From UMGS363 sp051881775 (GTDB lineage Bacteria; Bacillota; Clostridia; Oscillospirales; Ruminococcaceae): a stretch of 37,774 nucleotides of DNA. Positions 15,845 to 23,868 of the stretch are shown piece by piece (the stretch's first letter is position 1; each line of letters starts with the position of its first letter). Both the position numbers and the translations under genes were made by a program. The notes under the pieces are model-generated. The model was not told the DNA's origin and did no database searches. It saw nothing but the letters and a program-made list of their open reading frames with translations. Where the stretch lies: the NCBI GenBank assembly GCA_051881775.1, contig JBJEQN010000099.1, positions 1 to 37,774 on the forward strand. Reading direction: 5' to 3'.

Positions 15845-16609
15845 TTATCTTCTTCCGCCGTGACCGCCTCCGCCGTGGCTGTGTCCGCCGCTTGAACCGT
15901 GGCTTCCGCCGCCACCGCCGCTGCTTGATTCTATCTTAGCCTTTGTTGTAAATTCTCTTACAAAGCGGTCTGTTCTGCGGTAGAAGTTTATCCTGCTGCC
16001 GTCAAGGTAGTTGTTCGCCGTGGGCTGATAGTGGAACTTATACCGTGACCACACAACTCCCACGCCAATTGCTGCTGCGATGATACCGACAATTGCCGCC
16101 GCTCCGAAGCTGAAATTGAACTTTGAGAACTGCCCTTTATCGTAGTAATACTCGACCTTATCGTAAAATGCGTTAAGATTTCCAACGTTGTCATAGTCAA
16201 AGTAATACTTTTCGCAGGTGTCCGACATATCCCTGACACGTTTGTCATCAAAATATTTATAGTCTGCTTCACCGGAAATGCAGAAATGGCGGTAATCTAC
16301 ATCTATAAGGTACAGAATACCCGATGAACTGTAGCCGAAGGTCTTGTCGTAATATGCCTTGGCGTACTCAATTGCATTATAGCCGTCCGTACCAAAGCCT
16401 GTGTCCGTTGTTACAACGGCAATATTCCAGCCTGTGTGGTCTGCCACCTCCTGCTGACGGGCTTCAAGCTCTGCTATCTGTTCGGGAGTGTAAAGTCCTG
16501 CCCGGTCGTCAATGCCTGCGGAATAGGCAAATGCGCTTATTGTCATGCAGGCAGCCGCCGCTGCGGAAGAAACTGCTGCGGCAAGAATTTTCAGAAGCGT
16601 TTTTTTCAT
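15845..16609 (-). CDS. TPM domain protein (YdjH-like), exported and membrane-anchored
   Basis: Protein of 254 residues: signal peptide (about 1-28, ending SAFA), an extracytoplasmic TPM domain (about 30-155, with YTPEQIAELEARQQEV and GWNIAVVTTDTGFG), a membrane segment (about 168-188) and a cytoplasmic tail ending in a Gly/Ser/His-rich run (about 230-254). TPM proteins of this layout partner YdjG-type zinc-ribbon proteins in Bacillus. The start overlaps the stop of the upstream gene (TGATG), with AGGAGGTG as ribosome-binding site. The His/Gly tail may bind metal. Role in membrane-stress response is inferred from the operon. Confidence 0.85.
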   Translation of the reverse strand: MKKTLLKILAAAVSSAAAAACMTISAFAYSAGIDDRAGLYTPEQIAELEARQQEVADHTGWNIAVVTTDTGFGTDGYNAIEYAKAYYDKTFGYSSSGILYLIDVDYRHFCISGEADYKYFDDKRVRDMSDTCEKYYFDYDNVGNLNAFYDKVEYYYDKGQFSKFNFSFGAAAIVGIIAAAIGVGVVWSRYKFHYQPTANNYLDGSRINFYRRTDRFVREFTTKAKIESSSGGGGGSHGSSGGHSHGGGGHGGRR

Positions 16610-17673
16610 CAGAAAATCGCACCTCCTATCAAGCCTGCAATAATGCCAACTCCGATAAGCAGTCCTGCGGCAAGTCCTATCAGCTTTGGTATGGAAACGG
16701 GAAGTATACCCGTTATTTTGCCCGTCTGACCGTTCATGCCGAAGAAATAGTCCTTACCGTTGTACTTATAGGTCATAAACCACACGGGGAGCATGGTATA
16801 ATGCCAGTTTGTACGGATTATCTGAGTGCGGCGGAAATCAGGCACAACGCTTGTGTAGCCGTGAATATCGTTCATAAGAACGTCCTGAGAGCCTTGTTCC
16901 ACTCTCTGCTTTATCCTCGGCAGCACCTCCGCCTTGGAAACATCATACTTATCCGCAAAGAAGCCGGAAAGATATGACATTGAGAAGGGCACAAATTCCT
17001 TGTAGTTAAAGGGTTCCACCGAGTCCATAAGCCTGTCGTCAAGCTTTTTTGAACCGTCGGCAGGTACGCCCTTATATTCAAGTGTAGCACCTCTTTCAAC
17101 GGAGAACACCTTTGTGTTGGTTATCTGATAATCGCCCATTCTGTGGGAGGTAACTATCCTGCCCTCGCCGTGCATCTGTGCATTTACGGTGCAGTCCGCA
17201 AGCCAGAAGGGAACGTAAAGTCCCGTGATCTTTTCAAGCTGTGACTGGGAGGTAAAATCCCCCGGGAGGAACCACTTTTTGCCGCACCATTCCTTGTATT
17301 TTTCGAGGGTCTGTTCCCTTGTGAATTTGAAAGGGATGATAAGCTCGGGGCGGCAGTCGCCGGTAAGTCTGCCCTTCAGCGCCACGGGGTTGTGGCAGTA
17401 GTAGCAGAAGGACGCAGCCGTATTTTCATCGGCAATTATCTCGGCGCCGCAGCTGTCGCAGATATAAAGGTTGGTGTGGGAGTTGAACTCCTCCTGCTGT
17501 TCCTCATTAGGGATAGTATATGTATCCTCGGCACTGTTTTCAAGACCCTGTATCTGCTGAAGCTCCTCCTCGGTAAAGTCGGACATACAATATTCGCAAA
17601 CGTGCTTTTGGGTATTGGGGTCAAATACCACGCTGCCGCCGCAGTTCGGACATTTGAACTGAACGACGTCCAT
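16609..17673 (-). CDS. Zinc-ribbon membrane protein (YdjG-like)
   Basis: Protein of 354 residues. Two zinc ribbons stand at the N-terminus: CPNC...CEYC (about 8-29) and CDSC...CYYC (about 73-95). A soluble domain of about 220 residues follows, containing the conserved-looking GLYVPFWLADC and WHYTMLPVWFMTYKYNGKDY. A hydrophobic segment at the very C-terminus (about 328-352) anchors it. In Bacillus YdjG and YdjH form a membrane complex that recruits PspA and YdjI. Start ATG 17673 follows AAGGAGGGG. It lies 52 bp after the SPFH gene and overlaps the TPM gene by one base. Confidence 0.85.
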   Translation of the reverse strand: MDVVQFKCPNCGGSVVFDPNTQKHVCEYCMSDFTEEELQQIQGLENSAEDTYTIPNEEQQEEFNSHTNLYICDSCGAEIIADENTAASFCYYCHNPVALKGRLTGDCRPELIIPFKFTREQTLEKYKEWCGKKWFLPGDFTSQSQLEKITGLYVPFWLADCTVNAQMHGEGRIVTSHRMGDYQITNTKVFSVERGATLEYKGVPADGSKKLDDRLMDSVEPFNYKEFVPFSMSYLSGFFADKYDVSKAEVLPRIKQRVEQGSQDVLMNDIHGYTSVVPDFRRTQIIRTNWHYTMLPVWFMTYKYNGKDYFFGMNGQTGKITGILPVSIPKLIGLAAGLLIGVGIIAGLIGGAIF

Positions 17674-17725
17674 ATTTATGCCCCTCCTTTCTGAGTTTCG
17701 TATTTTTTATCGGAACAAAGTCCTT

Positions 17726-18997
17726 TTACGGTCTTCTTGCGCCGCAGTTATTGCAGAAATTGCCTGTGTTTTCAGCGCCGCAGGAGCATTTCCAGCTTGC
17801 GTTGGGGTTCTTTGAGCCGCAATTGCTGCAGAAATTGCCCGTGTTAACGGTTCCGCAGGAGCACTGCCACTGTACACCGCCTGCAGGAGCAGGTTTTTTG
17901 TTTCCGCAGTTGTTGCAGAAGTTGCCTGTGTTCTCAGCACCGCAGGAACACTTCCATGTGTTTGCGGCTGCCTGTGCCTGTGCCTGAGCCTGCTGAGCCT
18001 GCATCTGCATCTGCTGTGCGTTGGTCTGGGAAGCGGCGTTCATAAATCCGCCTGCGGCATTCATACCCATTCCCATGCCCATAAACGCCTGAGCTGCGCC
18101 ATTGGGGTTGGAGCCTGCAGCTTTAAGTCCTTCGGCAATATTGCCCTGAACGTAGCCTTCTCTGATAGCAGCGTCCTTGAGCATAGCGCCCTGGTTGCGC
18201 ATATTGATAAGCTTCTTGGACTCTTCGTCGTAAGAAATGCTTGCGATACCTACGGAGCAGATCTCCATACCTCTCAGGTTGGTCCAGTCCTCGTCAAGGG
18301 TGCTTGCCATATACTTGGAAAGCTCACGGCTCTTGGAGGTAACGTTGGAAATGGAGATACCGTCTGCGGAAAGCTGGTTTATGGCAGACTGGAGAGCGTC
18401 CATAAACTCGTCTATGTACTGTGCGTTTATGTCGTTGAAATCGCATCTTTCGGCATTTCTGGGAATAGCCTCGTTAAAGAACTTAAGGGGGTCAACGATC
18501 TTAATGGAGTATGTGCCGTGGGCTCTTAAGAACAGCTCTGCGTCATACTTCTGGTCGTAATAGTTAACGGGGTTTCTTGTGCCGAACTTGATTCCCTTTA
18601 TTTCCTGGAGATTTATGTAATAAACCTTCTGAGAAGAGGAAGCTGTGCCGCCGAACTTGAAACGCTGCCATGTATCCTTGATAGATTCGTTCAGTTCACC
18701 GTTGAAAAGTGAGGGAGCGGAGGACATAGACACCTCGTAATAGCCCTCCTGAGCGCAGAAATCAACGATCTTTCCGCAGTCTACAAGAAGCATCATCATA
18801 TTGGGGTAAACGTGTATCACAGAACCGTTTGAAATAATATTGTCGCTGCCCTTGGTGTTGGCGGTCTTGCCGTTTTTCATTTTAACGCCGCTCACCATGA
18901 CAGTTGTGTCCGACATAGGACCCGGTTCAATGACTTCAAGCCATGAATCCTTTAAAACTCCGCCTACAGACGAAACAGCTGCTTTAATTAAACCCAT
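17726..18997 (-). CDS. SPFH domain protein with three C-terminal zinc ribbons (YdjI-like)
   Basis: Protein of 423 residues without membrane segment. The SPFH/virion-core-like domain (about 1-300) begins IKAAVSSVGGVLKDSWLEVI and contains PVNYYDQKYDAELFLRAHGT. A Gly/Met/Ala/Gln-rich linker follows (about 305-345). Three near-identical zinc ribbons of the form CSCGAENTGNFCNNCG close the protein (about 347-423). YdjI of Bacillus has the same SPFH plus zinc-ribbon plan and binds membranes with PspA. Start ATG 18997 follows GGAGGAAAAG, 12 bp after the stop of the small membrane peptide gene. The triple ribbon may have expanded by internal duplication. Confidence 0.9.
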   Translation of the reverse strand: MGLIKAAVSSVGGVLKDSWLEVIEPGPMSDTTVMVSGVKMKNGKTANTKGSDNIISNGSVIHVYPNMMMLLVDCGKIVDFCAQEGYYEVSMSSAPSLFNGELNESIKDTWQRFKFGGTASSSQKVYYINLQEIKGIKFGTRNPVNYYDQKYDAELFLRAHGTYSIKIVDPLKFFNEAIPRNAERCDFNDINAQYIDEFMDALQSAINQLSADGISISNVTSKSRELSKYMASTLDEDWTNLRGMEICSVGIASISYDEESKKLINMRNQGAMLKDAAIREGYVQGNIAEGLKAAGSNPNGAAQAFMGMGMGMNAAGGFMNAASQTNAQQMQMQAQQAQAQAQAAANTWKCSCGAENTGNFCNNCGNKKPAPAGGVQWQCSCGTVNTGNFCSNCGSKNPNASWKCSCGAENTGNFCNNCGARRP

Positions 18998-19012
18998 AAT
19001 CTTTTCCTCCGT

Positions 19013-19141
19013 TTATTTCTTTTTTTTGGCAATGATACCTATTATCACGGCAGCTATAATAACTACAGCCGCAATGATAAAAATTATCATATAAACATTT
19101 GCGGAAACATTTCCTGTTGCTGCGCTTTCGGTCAAAAGCAT
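19013..19141 (-). CDS. 42-residue single-pass membrane peptide, first gene of the YdjI-like operon
   Basis: Small ORF starting at ATG 19141 with a good AAAGGAAATG site. The peptide has a short N-terminus containing ESAATGNVSA, one hydrophobic helix (about 17-38) and a KKKK end. It has no signal peptide before this. The AATGN-hydrophobic-basic layout copies the C-terminal tails of the five exported proteins encoded just upstream. It ends 12 bp before the SPFH gene start, so the two are probably in one transcript from the promoter at 19193-19221. Function unknown; a tail-anchored partner of the SPFH complex is one possibility. Confidence 0.7.
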   Translation of the reverse strand: MLLTESAATGNVSANVYMIIFIIAAVVIIAAVIIGIIAKKKK

Positions 19142-19192
19142 AATTTCATTTCCTTTCGGTAAATATCCATAGGGCAAAACGCCCTCAGCTTG

Positions 19193-19221
19193 ATTATAAC
19201 ACATTATACATACAATTGCAA
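19193..19221 (-). promoter_or_regulatory. Promoter of the small-peptide/SPFH/zinc-ribbon/TPM operon
   Basis: On the minus strand TTGCAA, 17 bp, TATAAT, about 50 bp before the 42-residue ORF. A small GGGCGTTTTGCCC stem lies in the leader. Confidence 0.6.
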
Positions 19222-19240
19222 TAATTTTATGAAAAAAACT

Positions 19241-19276
19241 GAAAACAAAACCGCTCCCCGAAAATCGGAGAGCGGT
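19241..19276 (-). terminator. Terminator after the first TGN-tailed protein gene
   Basis: Minus-strand hairpin with arms ACCGCTCTCCGA and TCGGGGAGCGGT and TTTTGTTTT tail. Confidence 0.8.
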
Positions 19277-19306
19277 AAAATTACTTTGATAAAGTATCCT
19301 TAAAGA

Positions 19307-20134
19307 TTACTTTCTCTTCTTTGCAACAACTGCAGCAGCACCTGCAACAGCCATTACGGAAAGGATAACAGCAGCAGAAGCATTGCCTGTAGCAGCAGGT
19401 GTTGTTGTGGAATCAGCAGTTGTATCAACGGAAGTGTTGTCAACAGCTACCTCATCAGCAGCGTCATCAGCAACATCTTCAGCAGTGTCTTCAGCAACAT
19501 CAACTTCGTCAGCTTCATCAGCAGCGTCGTCTTCAGCATCGTCTACAACGTCAGCGTCTGCATCAGCTGTATCTTCAACTTCGTCTGTTGCTGCATCAGC
19601 TGTAGCCTCGTCTTCAGCAGGAGCTTCTTCTGCAGGAGCAGAGAAGGAACCTGTTTTGCCAAGTACGCTTGTGCCGTTTACGAGAACATCGTTGAGCTGC
19701 ATGGTCTGGTCGCCGGAGCCCCACCACCAGCCGAGCTGGATAATACCGCCATCTTCCTTGTCGAAGTAGGGAGTAGCGCCGCCGAAATCACATTCAGCTG
19801 TGAAATCGCCTGTTGCGGAATCAAGTGTTACATTTGCGTCGTTAAGATTAAAGTCAACCTGCTTCCATCCATCTGTGGAATCGAAGCCGATAGCTCCGCC
19901 GCCGCCACAATAGTCAGCAACGGAAGCAGTACCAACAATTGTAATTGTATTAATGCTTGTGATGTCGGAAATAGCATTAATAGGCCACTGAATCATTTTA
20001 TCGTTTTCTGACTGAGAATCAAGCTTAACAGCAGCAATTGTTTCGGACTGCATTGCAGCAAATGCACTTACAGCCATTGCGGAAACTGCAACAGCAGCTG
20101 CAGCAACAGCAGAAATAATCTTCTTGAAATTCAT
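19307..20134 (-). CDS. Exported TGN-tailed protein 1 with acidic linker
   Basis: Secreted protein of 275 residues. A signal peptide (about 1-27, MNFKKIISAVAAAAVAVS) precedes a beta-rich domain (about 30-160; Trp-rich IIQLGWWWGSGDQTMQLND), then a long Asp/Glu/Ala-rich linker (about 165-235). The tail PAATGN, a hydrophobic stretch and KKRK end the protein in the manner of a sortase-type sorting signal, although the motif is not canonical LPxTG. The domain is reminiscent of carbohydrate-binding beta-sandwiches but I cannot name a family. Start ATG 20134 follows TTGGAGGAAA. It lies 64 bp after the next paralogue with no terminator between, so the two may be co-transcribed. Confidence 0.85.
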   Translation of the reverse strand: MNFKKIISAVAAAAVAVSAMAVSAFAAMQSETIAAVKLDSQSENDKMIQWPINAISDITSINTITIVGTASVADYCGGGGAIGFDSTDGWKQVDFNLNDANVTLDSATGDFTAECDFGGATPYFDKEDGGIIQLGWWWGSGDQTMQLNDVLVNGTSVLGKTGSFSAPAEEAPAEDEATADAATDEVEDTADADADVVDDAEDDAADEADEVDVAEDTAEDVADDAADEVAVDNTSVDTTADSTTTPAATGNASAAVILSVMAVAGAAAVVAKKRK

Positions 20135-20198
20135 TTTATTTTCCTCCAAATATAAATTTAATTGAAAATATATCGGCAAATTATACTTTATGTATAAC

Positions 20199-20954
20199 TT
20201 ACTTTCTCTTTCTTGCAGCAACAGCAGCAGCGCCTGCAACAGCCATTACAGCTGCAACGGAAGCAGCAGCAGCATTGCCTGTGCCTGTGGAAGTTGTTGT
20301 AGCGTCAGCAGCGGGAGCAGCTTCTGTTGTATCAGCAGTTGTTTCAGCTGCAGCACCTGCATATTCCTTCTGAGCGATCTCATTTCCGTCAGCGTCATAG
20401 AGGTGGAAATCGGAAATTGTAAGTGTGATTCCGTTAGCAACGAGATCCTGACCGGACCAATCCATAAATACGAATTCAGCTTCTGCAGCGTCAGCAGGAA
20501 CCTGTGTAGGAAGGAGCCACTTGAAGCCGTCTTCTACTGTCTGAGTATCTTCCCAAATGGTTGTGCCGTCTTCAGCCCACTCGTTAGGGGAAAGACCGAA
20601 GCCTGTGGAGTTGCAGGTTGCAGCGTAGCATCCGCCGCCGAGCCAGCCGATCTCTGTGCCTGTGAGGCTGGAAAGTCCGTTGTATGTAACCTTCCATGTG
20701 CCGCTCTTAACCTTTGCAACGTCTTCAGCGTTAGCAAGGATGTCGATAAGGGTGATTCTTGCCTTGCAGTTTCCGCCTGCAACCTGCTGTGTGAATGTGA
20801 TTCCGTCAGCAGATGTGGAGATAATCTCAACTGTTGTGGGATCCTCGTCAGCATAGCCTGTCTTGGACCAGTCTGCAGCGTTTGCAGCGATGGACATCAT
20901 GGAAAGTGTCATAGCAGCAGCTGCTGCGCAGGAAATTACTTTTTTCATATTCAT
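20199..20954 (-). CDS. Exported TGN-tailed protein 2
   Basis: Secreted protein of 251 residues: signal peptide (about 1-28, MNMKKVISCAAAAAMTLSMM), a beta-rich domain (about 30-195) and a short Ala/Thr linker before the tail TGTGN-hydrophobic-RKRK. Landmarks include EIGWLGGGCYAATCN and EFVFMDWSGQDLVANGITLT; the latter strand pattern resembles proteins that bind polysaccharide. Four Cys occur in the mature part. Start ATG 20954 follows TGGAGGAAAAC; an ATG five codons upstream is the ribosome-binding site itself. Members of the array share both ends but their middle domains differ, so the function is probably related display of different binding domains. Confidence 0.85.
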   Translation of the reverse strand: MNMKKVISCAAAAAMTLSMMSIAANAADWSKTGYADEDPTTVEIISTSADGITFTQQVAGGNCKARITLIDILANAEDVAKVKSGTWKVTYNGLSSLTGTEIGWLGGGCYAATCNSTGFGLSPNEWAEDGTTIWEDTQTVEDGFKWLLPTQVPADAAEAEFVFMDWSGQDLVANGITLTISDFHLYDADGNEIAQKEYAGAAAETTADTTEAAPAADATTTSTGTGNAAAASVAAVMAVAGAAAVAARKRK

Positions 20955-21181
20955 TTTGTTTTCCTCCATTTATTAGCGGCTTGATTATTTCTCGGGAGAT
21001 TTCCCTTTAGATATACCGCCAGTTTTCACAGATAATTATATCATTTTATTTTTCACTTCACAACATCAATATTAAATAATTATTCTGCGCCTTTTTTGTG
21101 ACTTTTAACAGTTTTGTGCCAAAAAAATTGTAGTGTAACAGAGTTGTATAAACACTCTGTATAATTTAATACGTTTTCTAC

Positions 21182-21218
21182 AAAACAAAAACTCCCCCGA
21201 GCATTGATCTCGGGGGAG
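21182..21218 (-). terminator. Terminator after TGN-tailed protein 3 gene
   Basis: Minus-strand hairpin with 10-bp perfect arms CTCCCCCGAG/CTCGGGGGAG and TTTTTGTTTTG tail. Confidence 0.9.
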
Positions 21219-21243
21219 CGGAAAAGTTTTTTTGGGGGTAAAA

Positions 21244-21924
21244 TTACTTTCTCTTTCCGGAAGCAAGAGCAGCAGCGCCTGCAACTGTCATTAAGGAAAC
21301 CAGAACAGCAGCTGTTGTGTTGCCTGTGCCTGCGGAGGTTGTTGTTGCGTCAGCAGCGGGAGCAGCTTCGGCAGTGTCATCTGCTGCAGGAGCAGCATCT
21401 GCTGCGGAAGTAAAGCAGTAAGCCTTTCCGCCTGCGTCGTCAACCAGGTTGAGAGCGCCCTGAGGACCGTCTGCGAGAGAGTATTCTGCGGACTTAACGA
21501 TAACGTTCTGAACGGAGAAGCAAAGACCGCTGTCGCCGAGAGCTGCAATAGCGTCCTGAGCGAAAACGAATTCGAGAGTTGTATCATCTTCACGAACGCA
21601 GATCCAGCCGTCTGTCTTAGCTGTGATAGTGTCGCTTGTGCAGTGTTCGATAGTCTGAGAGATCCAGCCGTTATCATAGTCGATAGGATTTACAAGGAAC
21701 TGGTCTGCAAGTCCGTAAGGATTGTAGGTCTCAACTGTGAGAACGATCTTAACGTCGCCGCCTACAGCTTCAAGCTCTGCCTTGGTAATGCCCTTGCCGG
21801 AAGAAGTCCATGAGCCGGGGAACTCGGAGTCGATGTCAACTGTTGCTGCAAAAGCGCTTACAGCCATTGTGGATACTGCAATTGCGGCAGCTGCGATTGC
21901 TGCTACGATCTTTTTAAGTTTCAT
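21244..21924 (-). CDS. Exported TGN-tailed protein 3
   Basis: Secreted protein of 226 residues. Signal peptide about 1-26 (MKLKKIVAAIAAAAIAVSTM), a beta-rich domain (about 28-175, with VKIVLTVETYNPYGLADQF and DTITAKTDGWICVREDDTTL), a short Ala/Asp/Thr linker and the tail AGTGN-hydrophobic-GKRK. No catalytic motif is visible. The signal peptide is almost identical to that of protein 4, evidence for tandem duplication or for recombination of the ends. Start ATG 21924 follows TGGAGGAATTTATT. Confidence 0.85.
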   Translation of the reverse strand: MKLKKIVAAIAAAAIAVSTMAVSAFAATVDIDSEFPGSWTSSGKGITKAELEAVGGDVKIVLTVETYNPYGLADQFLVNPIDYDNGWISQTIEHCTSDTITAKTDGWICVREDDTTLEFVFAQDAIAALGDSGLCFSVQNVIVKSAEYSLADGPQGALNLVDDAGGKAYCFTSAADAAPAADDTAEAAPAADATTTSAGTGNTTAAVLVSLMTVAGAAALASGKRK

Positions 21925-22071
21925 AATAAATTCCTCCATTTTTACCGCAAGATATTTTCCTTTTTGGAAAAGACTTGCATTTAGTTTATATTTCTTATTA
22001 TATCATTAATTATTTTCCATTACAATTAATTTTTTTCATAATGTGCGGAATATATTTTTGGTGAAAACATA

Positions 22072-22103
22072 TAAAAAGCAAACGCCCCGGATATCCGGAG
22101 CGC
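22072..22103 (-). terminator. Terminator after TGN-tailed protein 4 gene
   Basis: Minus-strand hairpin CGCTCCGG-ATAT-CCGGGGCG with a TTTGCTTTTTAT tail; one mismatch in the stem. Confidence 0.75.
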
Positions 22104-22140
22104 TCACTTAAATATGAAAGAATGATATTGAGTAAAAAGC

Positions 22141-22773
22141 TTACTTTCTCTTTCTGGAAGCAACAGCAGCAGCGCCTGCAACAGCCATTACAGAAAGGAT
22201 AACAGCAGCACCGGTATTGCCTGTGCCTGTGGATGTTGTTGTTGCGTCAGCAGCAGGAGCATCAGCAGCAGTATCAGCAGCAGTATCAGCTGCAGCGGCG
22301 TCTCCGCCGAGGCCGGAAACTGTGAATGTTACCTTAAGGCTGGAAGCGATAGGAGTAGCCTGATTTACGCCGGGATCATCCTTAGATGTGCCGTACTGGT
22401 TGTAGATCTCGATTCTGTAGTTGCCCTTTTCTTCGATGTCGCCGTAAACGATCTTAGCAGCGTCGAAATCAAGAGCTGCGCCGTCAACCTCTACGCTGTC
22501 AAGAACAGCTGTAGCTTCGGGGCTGCCTGCAAACATACCTTCGATATCGATTACGAATACGCCGAAATCAACAGCGCCTGCAACAGCGGTGGATTCGATG
22601 GTGTATGTACCGTCACCTGTTACCTGAACGGAGCTTTCCCAGTCCTGAGCAGCCCATGCTGTGTCAGCGAAGCCGAGCTTTGCTGTGTAATCTGCTGCGA
22701 AAGCGTTTACAGCCATTGTGGATACTGCAACTGCAGCTGCTGCAACAGCTGCTATGATCTTTTTGAGTTTCAT
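22141..22773 (-). CDS. Exported TGN-tailed protein 4
   Basis: Secreted protein of 210 residues. Signal peptide about 1-27 (MKLKKIIAAVAAAAVAVSTM), a beta-rich domain (about 30-165, with WAAQDWESSVQVTGDGTYTI and KGNYRIEIYNQYG), an Ala/Asp/Thr linker and the tail TGTGN-hydrophobic-SRKRK. The strand pattern VQVTGDGTYTI suggests a jelly-roll domain of the carbohydrate-binding type; this is inference only. Start ATG 22773 follows TTGGAGGAATTTT. It has its own terminator and probably its own promoter in the AT-rich gap 22774-22963. Confidence 0.86.
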   Translation of the reverse strand: MKLKKIIAAVAAAAVAVSTMAVNAFAADYTAKLGFADTAWAAQDWESSVQVTGDGTYTIESTAVAGAVDFGVFVIDIEGMFAGSPEATAVLDSVEVDGAALDFDAAKIVYGDIEEKGNYRIEIYNQYGTSKDDPGVNQATPIASSLKVTFTVSGLGGDAAAADTAADTAADAPAADATTTSTGTGNTGAAVILSVMAVAGAAAVASRKRK

Positions 22774-22963
22774 AATAAAATTCCTCCAAATAAAATATGC
22801 ATCTTAAATTAATAAGATTGTAAATACATTATACACTATTGATGTTCAAAAATCTATATTAAATCTGCAACAAATAATAACGTTTACATTGTGCAACTTT
22901 GTACCGTAAATTAGTAATTATGCTGTTTTATATTAATAAAATATTAACATTGGCAAAAATTTG

Positions 22964-22998
22964 ATGAAAAAGCCGTCCGGCAGAAAATACCGGACGGC
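22964..22998 (-). terminator. Terminator after TGN-tailed protein 5 gene
   Basis: Minus-strand hairpin GCCGTCCGG/CCGGACGGC with TTTTTC tail, perfect 9-bp stem. Confidence 0.9.
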
Positions 22999-23021
22999 AG
23001 ATCTTCAAAGGTGAATAAAGC

Positions 23022-23360
23022 TTACTTAACCTTCTTTGCAACTACTGCAGCAGCAGCGAGAGCAACAGGGATCACAGCAAGAGCGATAGGAGAGTTGCCT
23101 GTGCCGGGGTTCTCAGCGGGAACATCAGCAGGCTCATCGCTGGGCTCGTCAACAACTTCTTCCTCGGGTTCGTCAACAACTTCTTCCTCGGGCTCGTCAA
23201 CAACATCCTCAGGTTCTTCAACAACATCCTCGGGTTCGTCGGTAACTTCACCGATTGTATCGGACTCAGCCTCTTCGCCTGCAGCAGAAACTGTAAGGCC
23301 AAGCATTGCTACTGCCATTGTGGAAGCTGCGAGAGCAGCAAGAATCTTCTTCATTTTCAT
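23022..23360 (-). CDS. Exported TGN-tailed protein 5, acidic repeat only
   Basis: Secreted protein of 112 residues with no globular domain. A signal peptide (about 1-27, MKMKKILAALAASTMAVAML) leads into tandem DEPE(E/D)VV repeats (about 37-75) and the tail ENPGTGN-hydrophobic-KKVK. NPGTG is the closest of the five tails to a classical sortase motif. It could be a wall-spanning stalk or a charged surface coat. Start ATG 23360 follows TTGGAGGAAAC. The coding repeat comes from near-identical DNA units and may vary in number between strains. Confidence 0.83.
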   Translation of the reverse strand: MKMKKILAALAASTMAVAMLGLTVSAAGEEAESDTIGEVTDEPEDVVEEPEDVVDEPEEEVVDEPEEEVVDEPSDEPADVPAENPGTGNSPIALAVIPVALAAAAVVAKKVK

Positions 23361-23668
23361 TGTAGTTTCCTCCAATTAAAAAATTATAATCATGATTGAC
23401 TATGCTGTTATTATAACACAGTATTCCCGAAAATCAAAGCATTATTCTGACGTATTTTTTCGATTATTTAATATTTCTTTTGCGCATTATCACCAAAACA
23501 CGGAATTTTTTTCATTTAAAAGTTAAAATTTAATTACAATGATTGTGATTTATTTAGCAAAGTACGCAGAATAGGCATTTTCTTGGGCAAGGTCATTTTT
23601 TCCTTTGACGGGGCATTTGCGGCAGGCACTCTTCCTGTTATATCCTGCCGATTTGAAGAAAATTACGG
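23361..23668. other. AT-rich gap without recognised gene
   Basis: Holds the minus-strand promoter region of TGN-tailed protein 5 (TATAAT-like boxes around 23385-23420). Open frames on the minus strand from 23550 to 23846 resemble no family I know and overlap the promoters that follow. Confidence 0.5.
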
Positions 23669-23697
23669 TTGACAAAGCCGAGGGTCTGTGGTATAAT
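23669..23697 (+). promoter_or_regulatory. Consensus sigma-A promoter P1
   Basis: TTGACA, 17 bp, TATAAT: full consensus. A small stem CTGTCT/AGACAG with a T-rich tail follows at about 23719-23755. Confidence 0.8.
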
Positions 23698-23833
23698 GCC
23701 TTCTGCAAGGGCAGCTGTCTCTTTCTCAGACAGTTTATTCCTTTTATTTTGTACGATAATTTGCAAAATTGACAACGAAAAGCACCTAATATTGTGCAAG
23801 TATACAAACTTTGCCTGCCGATGCAACAAACTG

Positions 23834-23862
23834 TTGACGGGGGCAAACTTATGAGTTATAAT
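23834..23862 (+). promoter_or_regulatory. Near-consensus sigma-A promoter P2
   Basis: TTGACG, 17 bp, TATAAT. A GATGTTA/TAACATC inverted repeat begins at the expected transcript start. Confidence 0.8.
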
Positions 23863-23868
23863 ATGATT

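Noticed and set aside
20199..20440. Minus- and plus-strand Leu- or Ser-rich open frames in the exported-protein array
   Set aside because: Out-of-frame readings of GCA/GCT-rich Ala codons in the tails and linkers.
23550..23846. Minus-strand frames with Cys-rich end (CRKCPVKGK)
   Set aside because: No ribosome-binding site or known family; overlaps two strong plus-strand promoters. A decayed gene is possible but not supported.
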